A stretch of 64,000 bases of DNA from PALSA-612 sp964595575 (GTDB lineage Bacteria > Actinomycetota > Thermoleophilia > Gaiellales > Gaiellaceae): positions 1 through 64,000 of the forward strand of contig CAZQRA010000008.1 in NCBI GenBank assembly GCA_964595575.1, given 5' to 3'. Shown one piece after another: positions 23,614 to 32,701 of this stretch (within the stretch, counting starts at the first letter, position 1; each line of letters starts with the position of its first letter). A program made the translations under genes and the position numbers. The notes under the pieces are model-generated. The model did no database searches. It was not told where the DNA came from and saw only the letters and a list, made by a program, of their open reading frames with translations.

Positions 23614-23619
23614 CATAGT
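23614..23619 (+). promoter_or_regulatory. -10 box for the C26 hydrolase gene
   Basis: CATAGT, seven bases before GTG 23627. This spacing favours GTG 23627 over the in-frame GTG at 23618, which lies inside the box. Confidence 0.45.
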
Positions 23620-23626
23620 GAAGGCG

Positions 23627-24349
23627 GTGAGCGGGCGACCGATCGTCGGCATCACGACCTACGCCCAGCAGGCGCGCTGGGCGGCCTGGGATCTTCCGGC
23701 GGCGCTCGTGCCGCTCGACTACGTGACGGCGGTCGAGCGGGCAGGAGGTCGGCCCTTGCTCGTGCCCCCGAGCGAGGAGGGCGTGGAGGAGACCCTGGAC
23801 GTCCTGGACGGGATCGTCTTCTCGGGGGGAGCGGACCTCGATCCTGCCCTCTACGGGGCCGAGCCCCATCCCCAGACGGACACGCCCCACAGGCACCGGG
23901 ACCTGGCCGAGATGCGGCTCATCGCCTCCGCCCTGGAGCGGGACATGCCCACGCTGGCCATCTGCCGCGGCTCCCAGCTCCTCAACGTCGTCCGGGGCGG
24001 GGAGCTCCTCCAGCACCTCCCGGAGGCGGTGGGGAACGAGCGCCACCGGGAGACTCGGGGGGCCTTCTCCGAGCACGCGGTGGTGGTGGAGCCGGGGACC
24101 CGCCTTGCCGCCGTCCTGGGCGAGCGGCTCGCGGCGGTGAAGTCCAGCCACCACCAGGGGATCGCCCGAGTGGGCGAGGGCCTGGTGGCGAGCGCGTGGG
24201 CGGAGGACGGGACGCTGGAGGGGATCGAGGATCCTCGCAAGCGCTTCGCCCTCGGCGTCCTCTGGCACCCGGAGGCCGGGGACGACCAGCGCCTGTTCGT
24301 GGCCCTGGTGGAGGAGGCCCGCCGCTATCGGGCGGAGCGCCGGTCGTGA
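23627..24349 (+). CDS. Gamma-glutamyl-gamma-aminobutyrate hydrolase family (peptidase C26)
   Basis: A 240-residue class I glutamine amidotransferase-like hydrolase. The nucleophile elbow is AICRGSQLLNVV with the catalytic cysteine, and the partner His-Glu lies in GVLWHPEAGD near the end; FSGGADLDPALY is another family mark. PuuD relatives release GABA from gamma-Glu-GABA in putrescine breakdown, but others cleave gamma-glutamyl compounds generally, so the substrate is inferred only by family. It stands alone on the plus strand, divergent from nagA. Confidence 0.83.
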   Translation: MSGRPIVGITTYAQQARWAAWDLPAALVPLDYVTAVERAGGRPLLVPPSEEGVEETLDVLDGIVFSGGADLDPALYGAEPHPQTDTPHRHRDLAEMRLIASALERDMPTLAICRGSQLLNVVRGGELLQHLPEAVGNERHRETRGAFSEHAVVVEPGTRLAAVLGERLAAVKSSHHQGIARVGEGLVASAWAEDGTLEGIEDPRKRFALGVLWHPEAGDDQRLFVALVEEARRYRAERRS

Positions 24350-24398
24350 CGAGGCTCGCCCCCGGGCCTTCTCGTCTTTCCCTCCGCCGGAGGTTGAG

Positions 24399-24918
24399 GT
24401 GGTGGCAGGGAGGCTGGAGGGGAAGGTGTGCGTGATCACCGGGGCCGGGAGCGGCATGGGCCGGGAGGCGGCCGTCGTGTTCGCCGGCGAGGGGCCAACG
24501 TGTGCGCCGCCGACCTCGCCGCTGCCGCCGCCCAGGAGACGGTGGCCATGTGCCCCCGGGGGTCGGCCTTTGCCTTCGCCGTCGACGTCGCCGACGAGGT
24601 GAAGGCGATGATGGCCGCCACCGCCCAGCGCTTCGGCGGCATCGACGTCCTCTCTCTACAACGACGGCGCTATCTCGTCGCCAGAGGATGCCTCCATCCT
24701 CGACCCCTCGGTCGAGACCTGGCACCTCGGCATCCACGGCTCCGACCTCGCTGCCTACGAGCGGAGGCGCCTGCACCGGCCCACGGGCCGGCTGGGCAAG
24801 GGCCGGAAGGGTGGTCAACGCGGCCCTCTTCCCGGCCGGCGTCGAGTCGTCGTTCGTGACCGGGGCGGCGCTCGTGGTCGACGGCGGCATCATCGCCGCC
24901 TACGTGACGCCCGAGTAG
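24399..24918 (+). pseudogene. Degraded short-chain dehydrogenase (SDR) pseudogene
   Basis: Three pieces of one SDR lie in different frames. The first has the Rossmann motif VITGAGSGMGREAAVVFAGEG; a missing G in the run near 24490 shifts to ANVCAADLAAAAAQETV and FAVDVADEV; a four-base CTCT expansion near 24650 shifts to YNDGAISSPEDASILDPSVE; and the end reads SSFVTGAALVVDGGIIAAYV in yet another frame. The central segment with the Ser and Tyr-x-x-x-Lys is missing, so the remnant is about 520 bp against 750-800 expected. One G-run indel might be a sequencing error, but the internal deletion is not. A ribosome site GGAGG remains upstream. The last 29 bp overlap glpD convergently. Confidence 0.85.
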
Positions 24919-26458
24919 GGGACGGCGCCGACCCCCTGGCCGCGGACACGGCCCCGGCGGCAATCCTGGCCACGCGCTCCATGGTCTCCTCCGTGGCCAG
25001 GCCCCGAGCGTAGAGCGTCGTCCGGCGGCGGGCCACGTCCTCCGGGCGTCGCGCCCACTCGTGGGTGACTGCGTAGAGGGCCTGGACGGCGAGATCGGGC
25101 CCGTCCGGGTGGAGGGGCTCGAGCAGCGCCTCCTCCTCCAGGGCGGGGGCGAGCACCTCGGGGGCCAGCGACCCGTAGAGGTGGAGGAGGTGGGCGCGGA
25201 CGGCAGGCGCGAGCTCCACGGGGAGCCTCGTGTCCGCGAGCCCCTGGGCGCCGGGGAGCGGCCAGGGCCGCGTCTCCAGCCGGTGCAGCCCCAGCGGGGC
25301 TCGCAGCCGGGCCAGGGCGCCCAGGGCGATGGCTCGGTAGGTGGTGAGCTTGCCCCCGGCCACGCTCACCATGCCCAGGGGCCCCACCGTGTACACGGTC
25401 TCTCGGCGGGCGCTCACGCTCTCGCCCTTTCCGGCGGGAAGGACGCGCAGGCCGGCGAGGACGGCCCGCACCCGCTCCGGCCGCACGAGCTCGGGGTCGA
25501 GGGCGAGGGAAGCCTCCGCCAGGACCTGCTCCACCTCCGAGGGCTCCGCCTGCACGGCGCTCGGGTCCCCCTCGTAGGGCTCGTCCGTCGTCCCCAGGAG
25601 GAGCATCCCATACCAGGGCACGGCGAACGTCACCCGCACGCTGTCCTGGAGGAGGGTGAGGGCTGCCTGCCACTCGCCCCGGGCGGGGACGAGGGCATGC
25701 ACCCCCTTGCTGAGCCGCACCGAGGTGCCCGCCCGTGGGCTCTCCAGCCGGCGCACCCGGTCGATCCAGGGCCCGGCCGCGTTCACCACCGCCCGGGCCC
25801 GCACGGGGACGACTTCGTCGTCCACCCGCACCTCCGCGCCCTCCAGGCGACCGGAGGAGGCGCGGAGGGACACGACCTCGGCTCCGTTGAGCACGACCGC
25901 CCCGGCCTCGGCGGCGGCGCGCACGTTGGCCAGGGTCAGCCGGGCGTCGTTCGTCCAGGCATCCGCGTACAGGGCACAGGAGCGAAGGCGCTCCAGGCGG
26001 AGGCCGGGCGCGAGCGCGCGGGCCCGCTCCGGCGCTACCAGCCAGGAAAGGCGGGAGCGGGCGAGAGCCGAGTACAGGAGGATGCCGCTCTGGACGAGCC
26101 AGGGCCGGTAGGGCCCGCCCTCGTAGAGGGGAAGCAGGAAGGGGAGCCTGCGCACCAGGTGGGGGGCGACGACGCGCATGAGGAGCCGCCGCTCCCGGTG
26201 GGCCTCCCGCACCAGGCGCACGTCGCCCAGGCGGAGGTAGCGGAGGCCGCCGTGGATGAGCTTGGAGGAGGCGCCGGAGGTGCCCGATGCGAAGTCGCCT
26301 GCCTCCACCAGGGCCACCGCCAAGCCCAATCGGGCGGCGTGGGCGGCCACGGCCGCCCCCAGGATGCCGCCCCCGATGACGAGCAGGTCGAAGCGGCGCC
26401 CGGCTAACGCCTCCACCGCCCGGCCGCGCCAGCCTACACCCGAAATGGGCTCGCCCAT
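24890..26458 (-). CDS. glpD: Glycerol-3-phosphate dehydrogenase (FAD-dependent)
   Basis: A 522-residue GlpA/GlpD-family flavoenzyme oxidising sn-glycerol-3-phosphate to dihydroxyacetone phosphate and passing electrons to quinone. FAD-binding motif LLVIGGGILGAAVAAHAARLG near residues 25-45, then SSKLIHGGLRYL, and VSVAGGKLTTYRAIA; the C-terminal DAO_C domain follows. ATG 26458 overlaps the end of the PHP gene by 25 bp; GTG 26416, just after that stop, is an alternative. Last gene of the GDPD operon, where it would consume the glycerol-3-phosphate released. Confidence 0.9.
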   Translation of the reverse strand: MGEPISGVGWRGRAVEALAGRRFDLLVIGGGILGAAVAAHAARLGLAVALVEAGDFASGTSGASSKLIHGGLRYLRLGDVRLVREAHRERRLLMRVVAPHLVRRLPFLLPLYEGGPYRPWLVQSGILLYSALARSRLSWLVAPERARALAPGLRLERLRSCALYADAWTNDARLTLANVRAAAEAGAVVLNGAEVVSLRASSGRLEGAEVRVDDEVVPVRARAVVNAAGPWIDRVRRLESPRAGTSVRLSKGVHALVPARGEWQAALTLLQDSVRVTFAVPWYGMLLLGTTDEPYEGDPSAVQAEPSEVEQVLAEASLALDPELVRPERVRAVLAGLRVLPAGKGESVSARRETVYTVGPLGMVSVAGGKLTTYRAIALGALARLRAPLGLHRLETRPWPLPGAQGLADTRLPVELAPAVRAHLLHLYGSLAPEVLAPALEEEALLEPLHPDGPDLAVQALYAVTHEWARRPEDVARRRTTLYARGLATEETMERVARIAAGAVSAARGSAPSPTRASRRRR

Positions 26459-27402
26459 GCCTTCCTGCCCTCGGCGTCGGTGACCTCGACCCGCACGTAG
26501 CGCGCGCCTCGGGGGATGTCGAGCCGCGCCCGCACGATCAGGCCCGAGGCATCCTCCTCCAACGCTTGCCCGCCGTGGACGTAGCCCAGCCTGCCGGCGT
26601 TGACGGCCGAGCCCAGGGTGCTGTCGGAGACGAGCGTCACCGACCGGCAGGGGCTAGAGCGGACCTCGACGGTGTCGCCGTCGCGGGCGACCTCGTGCAG
26701 GAGGGGCCCGCAGGACGCGTACAGGCTGCCCTGGGACAGGGCCGCCAGCACCCCCTCCGGCGAGCGCTCGGGCACGCGCAGCCACGTCCAGGCGAGGTCG
26801 GAGTCGAAGCCGGGGTGGTGGGAGTCGTCGGTGGCGATGCCCGGGCAGAGCCTGCCGCGCTCGGCCAGCTCGTCCCAGTGCACCGAGGACAGGCCGCGAC
26901 CCGCCTCGAGCTCGCAGCCGGCGTTGTACACCTCGATGCCGACCACGTTGGCGGGGAGATCCAGGCTCCCGAGCGGAAGACCGCTCCAGTAGGGGTGGGC
27001 GAGGTAGGCGACGCCCCCGCGTGCCTCCACCCAGTCGGCCACCCGAGGGAGGTCTGCCTGCTCGGCGGCCAGCTCGGCCGGCTCCCCCGGCTGGCAGCGG
27101 AGGCCGAAGGCGAGCAGGTGGCCGCGTCGACCGTCGGCACTCACGAAGGCGAGCTCGGCGCTGGGCAGGACGAGGATGCGCCGGCCCTGGGCTTCCGTTC
27201 GCTTGCCGTGGTCGGTGGTGGCGAGGACGTCGTAGCCACCCCGCTCGTAGTGGAGGGCGAGGTCGTCGGGGCGAAGCTCCCCGTCCGACTCCGTCGTGTG
27301 GGCGTGGAGGGCGCAGCGAAGCCACAGCCCCTCGCTCGGCCAGGGGAGGGCTGCTCGGGCGGCGGCCGCCTCCGCGTCGATGGCTGGGGATGGCGCTCTC
27401 AC
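26434..27402 (-). CDS. PHP-domain metallohydrolase, CehA/McbA type
   Basis: A 322-residue protein with an N-terminal PHP metal-dependent phosphoesterase domain: ALHAHTTESDGEL supplies the first His-x-His, YDVLATTDHGKR the Asp-His, then YLAHPYW and IATDDSHHPGF. The last third is a beta-rich domain (RARLDIPRGARYVRVEVTDAEG). Relatives hydrolyse phosphate esters or, in CehA, carbamate. The GTG start overlaps the GDPD stop (GTGA) and glpD overlaps its end, so it is within the glycerophosphodiester operon; a phosphatase role there is plausible. Confidence 0.83.
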   Translation of the reverse strand: MRAPSPAIDAEAAAARAALPWPSEGLWLRCALHAHTTESDGELRPDDLALHYERGGYDVLATTDHGKRTEAQGRRILVLPSAELAFVSADGRRGHLLAFGLRCQPGEPAELAAEQADLPRVADWVEARGGVAYLAHPYWSGLPLGSLDLPANVVGIEVYNAGCELEAGRGLSSVHWDELAERGRLCPGIATDDSHHPGFDSDLAWTWLRVPERSPEGVLAALSQGSLYASCGPLLHEVARDGDTVEVRSSPCRSVTLVSDSTLGSAVNAGRLGYVHGGQALEEDASGLIVRARLDIPRGARYVRVEVTDAEGRKAWASPFRV

Positions 27403-28112
27403 CCGGCTCGAGGTATACCAGCGGCCGCCAGTGCCTCCCGCGCCAGGCGGGGGCGATCGGTGAAGATGCCGTCCACCCCCAGCTCCGCCAGCTCGCGCAT
27501 CCGCGCCGTGTCGTTCACGGTGTAGACGGTGACGAGGAGACCGAGGGCGTGGGCGCGGGCGATGCCCCGGGGGGTGGCGCGGGCGTCCCACAGGCCCACC
27601 GCCCAGGCGTAGCCAGCGGCCGCCCGGATGGAGACGCCGAGACCGACGTGCTGGAGCAGGCGCAGCTCCGGCCGCAGCCGGCGCGCCTCGAGGAGCGCCC
27701 GCCGCTGGAACGAGACGACCACGTCCTCGCCCGAGAGGAGGCGGGTCGCGCGCTCGACCAGGCCTCGCCGCCGGTAGAGGTGGGGGCTCTTCAGCTCGGC
27801 CATGATCCCGATCCGCCCCCGGGCCAGCTCGATCACCTGCTCCAAGGTCGGGATGCCGACCTCGGCCAGCTCGGCCAGCGGGCGCCGGCGCAGGGGGCCG
27901 GCGAGCGGAGTCAGGCGGTCGAGGTCGAGGTCGTGGAAGACGACGAGGGCGCCGTCCGCGGACACCTGCACGTCCAGCTCCAGGAAGTCGGCCCCCTCGG
28001 CGATCGCCCGCTCGAAGGCGGGGAGGGTGTTTTCCTTCTCGTCCCAGGAGGAGCCACGGTGGGCGATCACCCACGGCCGCGGCCGCTCCCCCTCCGGACG
28101 ACGGGCGCTCAT
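27399..28112 (-). CDS. ugpQ: Glycerophosphodiester phosphodiesterase
   Basis: A 237-residue cytoplasmic GDPD (no signal peptide). TIM-barrel active site residues are visible: AHRGSSWDEKENTLPAFERAIAEGADFLELDVQ (His, Arg, Glu, metal-binding Glu-Asp), VVFHDLDLDRLT with the second His, and MAELKSP. It hydrolyses glycerophosphodiesters such as glycerophosphocholine to glycerol-3-phosphate and an alcohol. GlpD in the same operon would use the first product; choline genes (betC at 28871, betA at 58011) would use choline, an inference from context. ATG overlaps the upstream HAD stop (ATGA). Confidence 0.9.
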   Translation of the reverse strand: MSARRPEGERPRPWVIAHRGSSWDEKENTLPAFERAIAEGADFLELDVQVSADGALVVFHDLDLDRLTPLAGPLRRRPLAELAEVGIPTLEQVIELARGRIGIMAELKSPHLYRRRGLVERATRLLSGEDVVVSFQRRALLEARRLRPELRLLQHVGLGVSIRAAAGYAWAVGLWDARATPRGIARAHALGLLVTVYTVNDTARMRELAELGVDGIFTDRPRLAREALAAAGIPRAG

Positions 28113-28747
28113 GCCAGCAGGCGGCGCACGAGCTCGACATCGATTCGCTCCACCAGGCCGTCGGCAGCCGCCAGCCGTTCCGGGGGAAGGGTGCCCTGGA
28201 GGGCAAGGCAGGCGAGGCCAGCCGCCTTGGCGGCGGCGATGCCGGCCTGGGTGTCCTCGAAGGCGACAATCTCCCCCGGGTCGAGGCCGAGGAGCTCCGC
28301 CGCCCGCAGGTAGCCCTGGGGATGGGGCTTGCCGTGGGCGACGTCCTCGGCGGTGACGAGGTGGCGGAAGAGCCCAGCCAGGCCGGCGTCGTCGAGCACG
28401 TCCTCGATCTCGCGGCGAGAGGCTCCCGAGACGAGCGCCAGCGGCACCCGCCGGGCGGCGTAGCGCACCGCCTGGCGGTGGCGCCTTGGGACGGTGGCGC
28501 CGCCGGCGACCCGCAGGCGGTAGCGACGCACGCGCTCCTCGGTCAGGCGGCGGAGCTCCTCTGCGTCCACGCCCAGCCAGCCGCCGATGATGGCCTCATC
28601 GCTTCTGCCGGCGAAGCGTCGGTAGTAGACGGCCTCGCTGAGCGGCCGCCCCAGCTCGGCGAAGAGCTCCCGGTACACCGCGCACAGGATGGGCTCGTCG
28701 AGAGACAGGGTGCCGTTGAAGTCGAAGGCGAGGGCGCGGAAAGGCAC
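28109..28747 (-). CDS. HAD-superfamily hydrolase with DxN nucleophile motif
   Basis: A 212-residue HAD phosphatase and first gene of the operon. The nucleophile motif reads FDFNGTLSLDEP: the second acidic residue of the usual DxD, the general acid/base, is Asn. Motif II is LALVSGASRREIEDVL, motif III AHGKPHPQGYLRAAELL, motif IV FEDTQAGIAAAKAAGL. The substitution may lower phosphatase activity or change the substrate. GTG 28747 is favoured because TAGACT lies eight bases upstream; ATG 28753 is only two bases from that box. Confidence 0.8.
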   Translation of the reverse strand: MPFRALAFDFNGTLSLDEPILCAVYRELFAELGRPLSEAVYYRRFAGRSDEAIIGGWLGVDAEELRRLTEERVRRYRLRVAGGATVPRRHRQAVRYAARRVPLALVSGASRREIEDVLDDAGLAGLFRHLVTAEDVAHGKPHPQGYLRAAELLGLDPGEIVAFEDTQAGIAAAKAAGLACLALQGTLPPERLAAADGLVERIDVELVRRLLA

Positions 28748-28755
28748 GAGCATCG

Positions 28756-28761
28756 AGTCTA
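28756..28761 (-). promoter_or_regulatory. -10 box of the HAD-GDPD-PHP-glpD operon
   Basis: TAGACT on the minus strand, eight bases before GTG 28747. It faces the betC promoter at 28857 across about 95 bp, leaving room for shared regulation. Confidence 0.5.
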
Positions 28762-28856
28762 GGGAGGACTGGCGCCGACCGCGCACTCCGGACGCGCTTC
28801 CACCCCGGTCGTGGCCCGATAGTGCCCTCCTCGCTGTCGGCTTGAGGGGCAGAGGG

Positions 28857-28862
28857 TAGAGT
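28857..28862 (+). promoter_or_regulatory. -10 box for choline sulfatase
   Basis: TAGAGT, eight bases before the GTG at 28871. Confidence 0.55.
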
Positions 28863-28870
28863 CGAGCCCC

Positions 28871-30382
28871 GTGCCTGCGCCTCCCCACATCCTCCTCGTC
28901 CTCGCCGACCAGCTGGCGGCGACGGCGCTTCCCCCCTACGGCAACCGGGTGGTGAAGGCGCCCGTGCTCGAGCGCCTGGCCGGGGAGGGGGTCGTGCTCG
29001 AGCGGGCCCTGTGCCCCTCGCCCCTCTGCGTCCCCTCCCGGGCGGCGCTCATGACCGGCATGCTCCCCTCGCGCACCGGGGCCTACGACAACGCTGGCGA
29101 GCTTGCCGCCGGCATCCCCACCCTCGCCCACTACCTGCGGCTGCTCGGCTACCGCACCGTCCTCTGCGGGAAGATGCACTTCATCGGGCCCGACCAGCTG
29201 CACGGGTTCGAGGAGCGGCCCGTGCCCGACATCTACCCGGCCGGGTTCGACTGGATTCCCGACTGGCGATTGGCCGACGAGGAGACCCTTCCCTGGTACC
29301 ACGACCTGAGCAGCGTGCTGCGGGCAGGGCCGGTGCGATCGACGCTCCAGCTCGAGTACGACGCCGAGGTGCTCCACCGGGCCCGGCGGGCGATCGTGGA
29401 GAGCGCCCGCGAGCAGGGCAGGCCCCTCCTCCTCGTGGCCTCGTTCACCCATCCCCACGATCCCTACGAGGTGCCGGCTCGCTACTGGGACCTGTACGAG
29501 GGCACGAGCATCGATCCCCCCGCCTTCCCCGACCCGCCGGAGCCGCTGGACGCCCCCACCCGGCGGCTGCGGGCCATGGTCGCGGCCGACCGGATCGCCG
29601 TCTCCCCCGAGCAGGTACTGCGCGCTCGACGGGGCTACTACGGGGCGGTGTCCCTCCTCGACGACTACGTGGGCCTGCTGCTTTCCACCCTCGAGGAGCA
29701 GGGGCTCCTCGCCGACACCGTCGTGGTCGTCACCTCCGACCACGGCGACATGCTGGGGGAGCGGGGCCTGTGGTACAAGATGGCCCCCTTCGAGGGGTCG
29801 ATCCGGGTTCCCCTCATCGTCTTCTGCCCCTCCCGCTTCCCGCCCCGCCGGGTAGGGGAGCCTGTCTCCCTGCTCGATCTCCTCCCCACCCTGGTCGACC
29901 TGGCGGGAGGCTTCGGGCCGGAGGGCCCGGCGGCGCCCCTCGACGGGGAGAGCCTCGTCGGCGCCCTGACCGGGGGGCGAGCGCCCAGGCGCGATATCCC
30001 CGTCGAGTACCTGGCGGAGGGGGTGCGCTCGCCCCAAGTGACGCTCATCCGGGGCTCGCTCAAGCTCGTGCGGGAGCTGGGCGGCCCCGACCTCCTCTAC
30101 GACCTCGCCTCCGACCCCGGCGAGCGCCACAACCTCGCTGGGGAGGAGGGGCTGCCTTCCTGGGCCCAGGACCTGGCCGAGGCCCTGTCTGCCCGCTGGG
30201 ATCTCCGGCGCCTGGACGAGGAGGTGCGGGCAAGCCAGAGGCGGCGGCGGCTGGTGGCGGTGGCGCTCCAGAGGGGCCGGGTGTGGCGCTGGGACCACGT
30301 CGTCCCCGGGGATGCCGGCGGCCCCTACATCCGCACCGGCGACGACTTCTGGGCCACCCTGGAGGCGGCCCGTCGCCCCTGA
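28871..30382 (+). CDS. betC: Choline-sulfatase
   Basis: A 503-residue type I sulfatase hydrolysing choline-O-sulfate to choline and sulfate. Formylglycine site CVPSR at residues 53-57 within CPSPLCVPSRAALMTG; metal site LADQ near the start and VVVTSDHGDMLGERGLWYKM. The choline-sulfatase wording is distinctive: SRTGAYDNA, CGKMHFIGPDQLHGFEER, WYHDLSSV and the C-terminal PGDAGGPYIRTGDDFW. There is no signal peptide, as expected for a cytoplasmic BetC. An FGly-generating enzyme is not in the window. Divergent from the GDPD operon; both release choline. Confidence 0.9.
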   Translation: MPAPPHILLVLADQLAATALPPYGNRVVKAPVLERLAGEGVVLERALCPSPLCVPSRAALMTGMLPSRTGAYDNAGELAAGIPTLAHYLRLLGYRTVLCGKMHFIGPDQLHGFEERPVPDIYPAGFDWIPDWRLADEETLPWYHDLSSVLRAGPVRSTLQLEYDAEVLHRARRAIVESAREQGRPLLLVASFTHPHDPYEVPARYWDLYEGTSIDPPAFPDPPEPLDAPTRRLRAMVAADRIAVSPEQVLRARRGYYGAVSLLDDYVGLLLSTLEEQGLLADTVVVVTSDHGDMLGERGLWYKMAPFEGSIRVPLIVFCPSRFPPRRVGEPVSLLDLLPTLVDLAGGFGPEGPAAPLDGESLVGALTGGRAPRRDIPVEYLAEGVRSPQVTLIRGSLKLVRELGGPDLLYDLASDPGERHNLAGEEGLPSWAQDLAEALSARWDLRRLDEEVRASQRRRRLVAVALQRGRVWRWDHVVPGDAGGPYIRTGDDFWATLEAARRP

Positions 30383-30425
30383 GGGGGCTTGTCTTCCTCT
30401 CCCTACCCCATCAGACTACGCGGCG

Positions 30426-31196
30426 ATGGCCGCCCTGGTCGAGCTGCAGACGGTGGGCGATGTCTGCGTCCTCACGCTGCGGCGGGAGGAGAAGCTGAAC
30501 GCCCTCTCGGTCGCCCTCGAGCGCGAGCTCAAGGAGGCCCTGGCCGCGCCCGCGGTCAGGAGGAGCGGCTGCCTGGTCGTGACCGGAGCCGGTCGGGCCT
30601 TCTCGGCCGGGGCCGACGTGAGTGAGTTTCGCGGTCGCGACCCCTACGACGTCGCTGCCTACTACCGGGAGACGGGAGACGTCTACGAGGAGCTGGCCGC
30701 GCTCCCCCAGCCCACCGTGAGCGCCATCGCCGGCTACTGCCTGGGGGGAGGCCTGGAGCTCGCTCTCGCCACCGACTTCCGGGTGGCGGACGAGACGGCC
30801 GTGCTCGGCCTGCCCGAGGTCGGGTTCGGCATCGTCCCCAGCTCGGGCGGCCTCCACCGTCTCGTGCGCCTGGTCGGTCCGGCCCGGGCCAAGGAGCTCA
30901 TGCTTCTACGCGACCGCCTGGACGCGAGCGAGGGACTGCGCCTCGGGCTCCTGACCGAGGTGGTGCCGGCCGGGAAGGCGCTCGAGCGGGCGATCGAGAT
31001 AGGCGAGCGGCTGGCGGGGCTTCCTCGGCTGGCGGTGGCGGTGGCCAAGCGGGCGGCCGACCTCCTCCCCGAGGTGTCGCGGGAGGGGGGCATCGCCCTG
31101 GAGCGGCTGGCCTACGGCATGCTCTCCCAGACCGAGGAGGCAAGGAGGAAAGCCGAGGCCTTCGTGGCCCGAAGCCAGGAAAGGAGAGGTCGGTGA
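30426..31196 (+). CDS. Enoyl-CoA hydratase/isomerase family protein
   Basis: A 256-residue crotonase-fold enzyme. Oxyanion-hole segments are visible in AGRAFSAGADVSEF and SAIAGYCLGGGLELALATDFRVA, and the catalytic-Glu region is GLPEVGFGIVPSSGG, so a hydratase or related activity is likely. ATG 30426 is chosen because CAGACT lies eight bases upstream and family homology begins there; longer readings run back into betC. The stop overlaps the start of the cupin gene by one base. Substrate unknown. Confidence 0.85.
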   Translation: MAALVELQTVGDVCVLTLRREEKLNALSVALERELKEALAAPAVRRSGCLVVTGAGRAFSAGADVSEFRGRDPYDVAAYYRETGDVYEELAALPQPTVSAIAGYCLGGGLELALATDFRVADETAVLGLPEVGFGIVPSSGGLHRLVRLVGPARAKELMLLRDRLDASEGLRLGLLTEVVPAGKALERAIEIGERLAGLPRLAVAVAKRAADLLPEVSREGGIALERLAYGMLSQTEEARRKAEAFVARSQERRGR

Positions 31197-31594
31197 TGGA
31201 GAAGCCAAGACCCCGGGTCGTTCCCCTCGCCTCCGTGCCCGTGATCCCGGCCAAGGAGGCTCCCACCAAGGTCAGGATTGCCCGGCTCGTCAGCCGCCAG
31301 TCGTGCGGGTCGGGGCTTTTGCTCGGCGCCTGCTGGATGGACCCGGGCGAGGAGACGAACGTGTGGTCGTTCGAGGACGAGGACCGCACCCACCCGGGCG
31401 AGACCTACTACGGGCCCGTGGACGAGACGTACTACGTGATCCGGGGGCGGCTGCGTCTCTTCTGGGACGAGGGGGAGCTCGACATCGGCCCCGACGACGC
31501 CGTGTACCTGGCCCCGGGCTGGCGGTACCGGCTCTGCAACGTGGGCGAGGAGCCCGCCTTCTTCGTCTACAGCATGGCCCCTTCCCCCGTCTAG
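31196..31594 (+). CDS. Single-domain cupin protein
   Basis: A 132-residue small beta-barrel protein with a cupin core: THPGETYYGPVDETYYVIRGRLRL (motif 1) and APGWRYRLCNVGEEPAFFVY (motif 2). His and Glu positions for a metal are partly present. Cupins range from isomerases to dioxygenases; no specific role can be given. ATG 31196 overlaps the hydratase stop (TGATG), with GGAGAGG seven bases upstream. It is followed after 3 bp by the deacetylase gene, so the four genes from betC may be functionally joined. Confidence 0.75.
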   Translation: MEKPRPRVVPLASVPVIPAKEAPTKVRIARLVSRQSCGSGLLLGACWMDPGEETNVWSFEDEDRTHPGETYYGPVDETYYVIRGRLRLFWDEGELDIGPDDAVYLAPGWRYRLCNVGEEPAFFVYSMAPSPV

Positions 31595-31597
31595 GAG

Positions 31598-32685
<1,088 letters not shown>

Positions 32686-32701
<16 letters not shown>

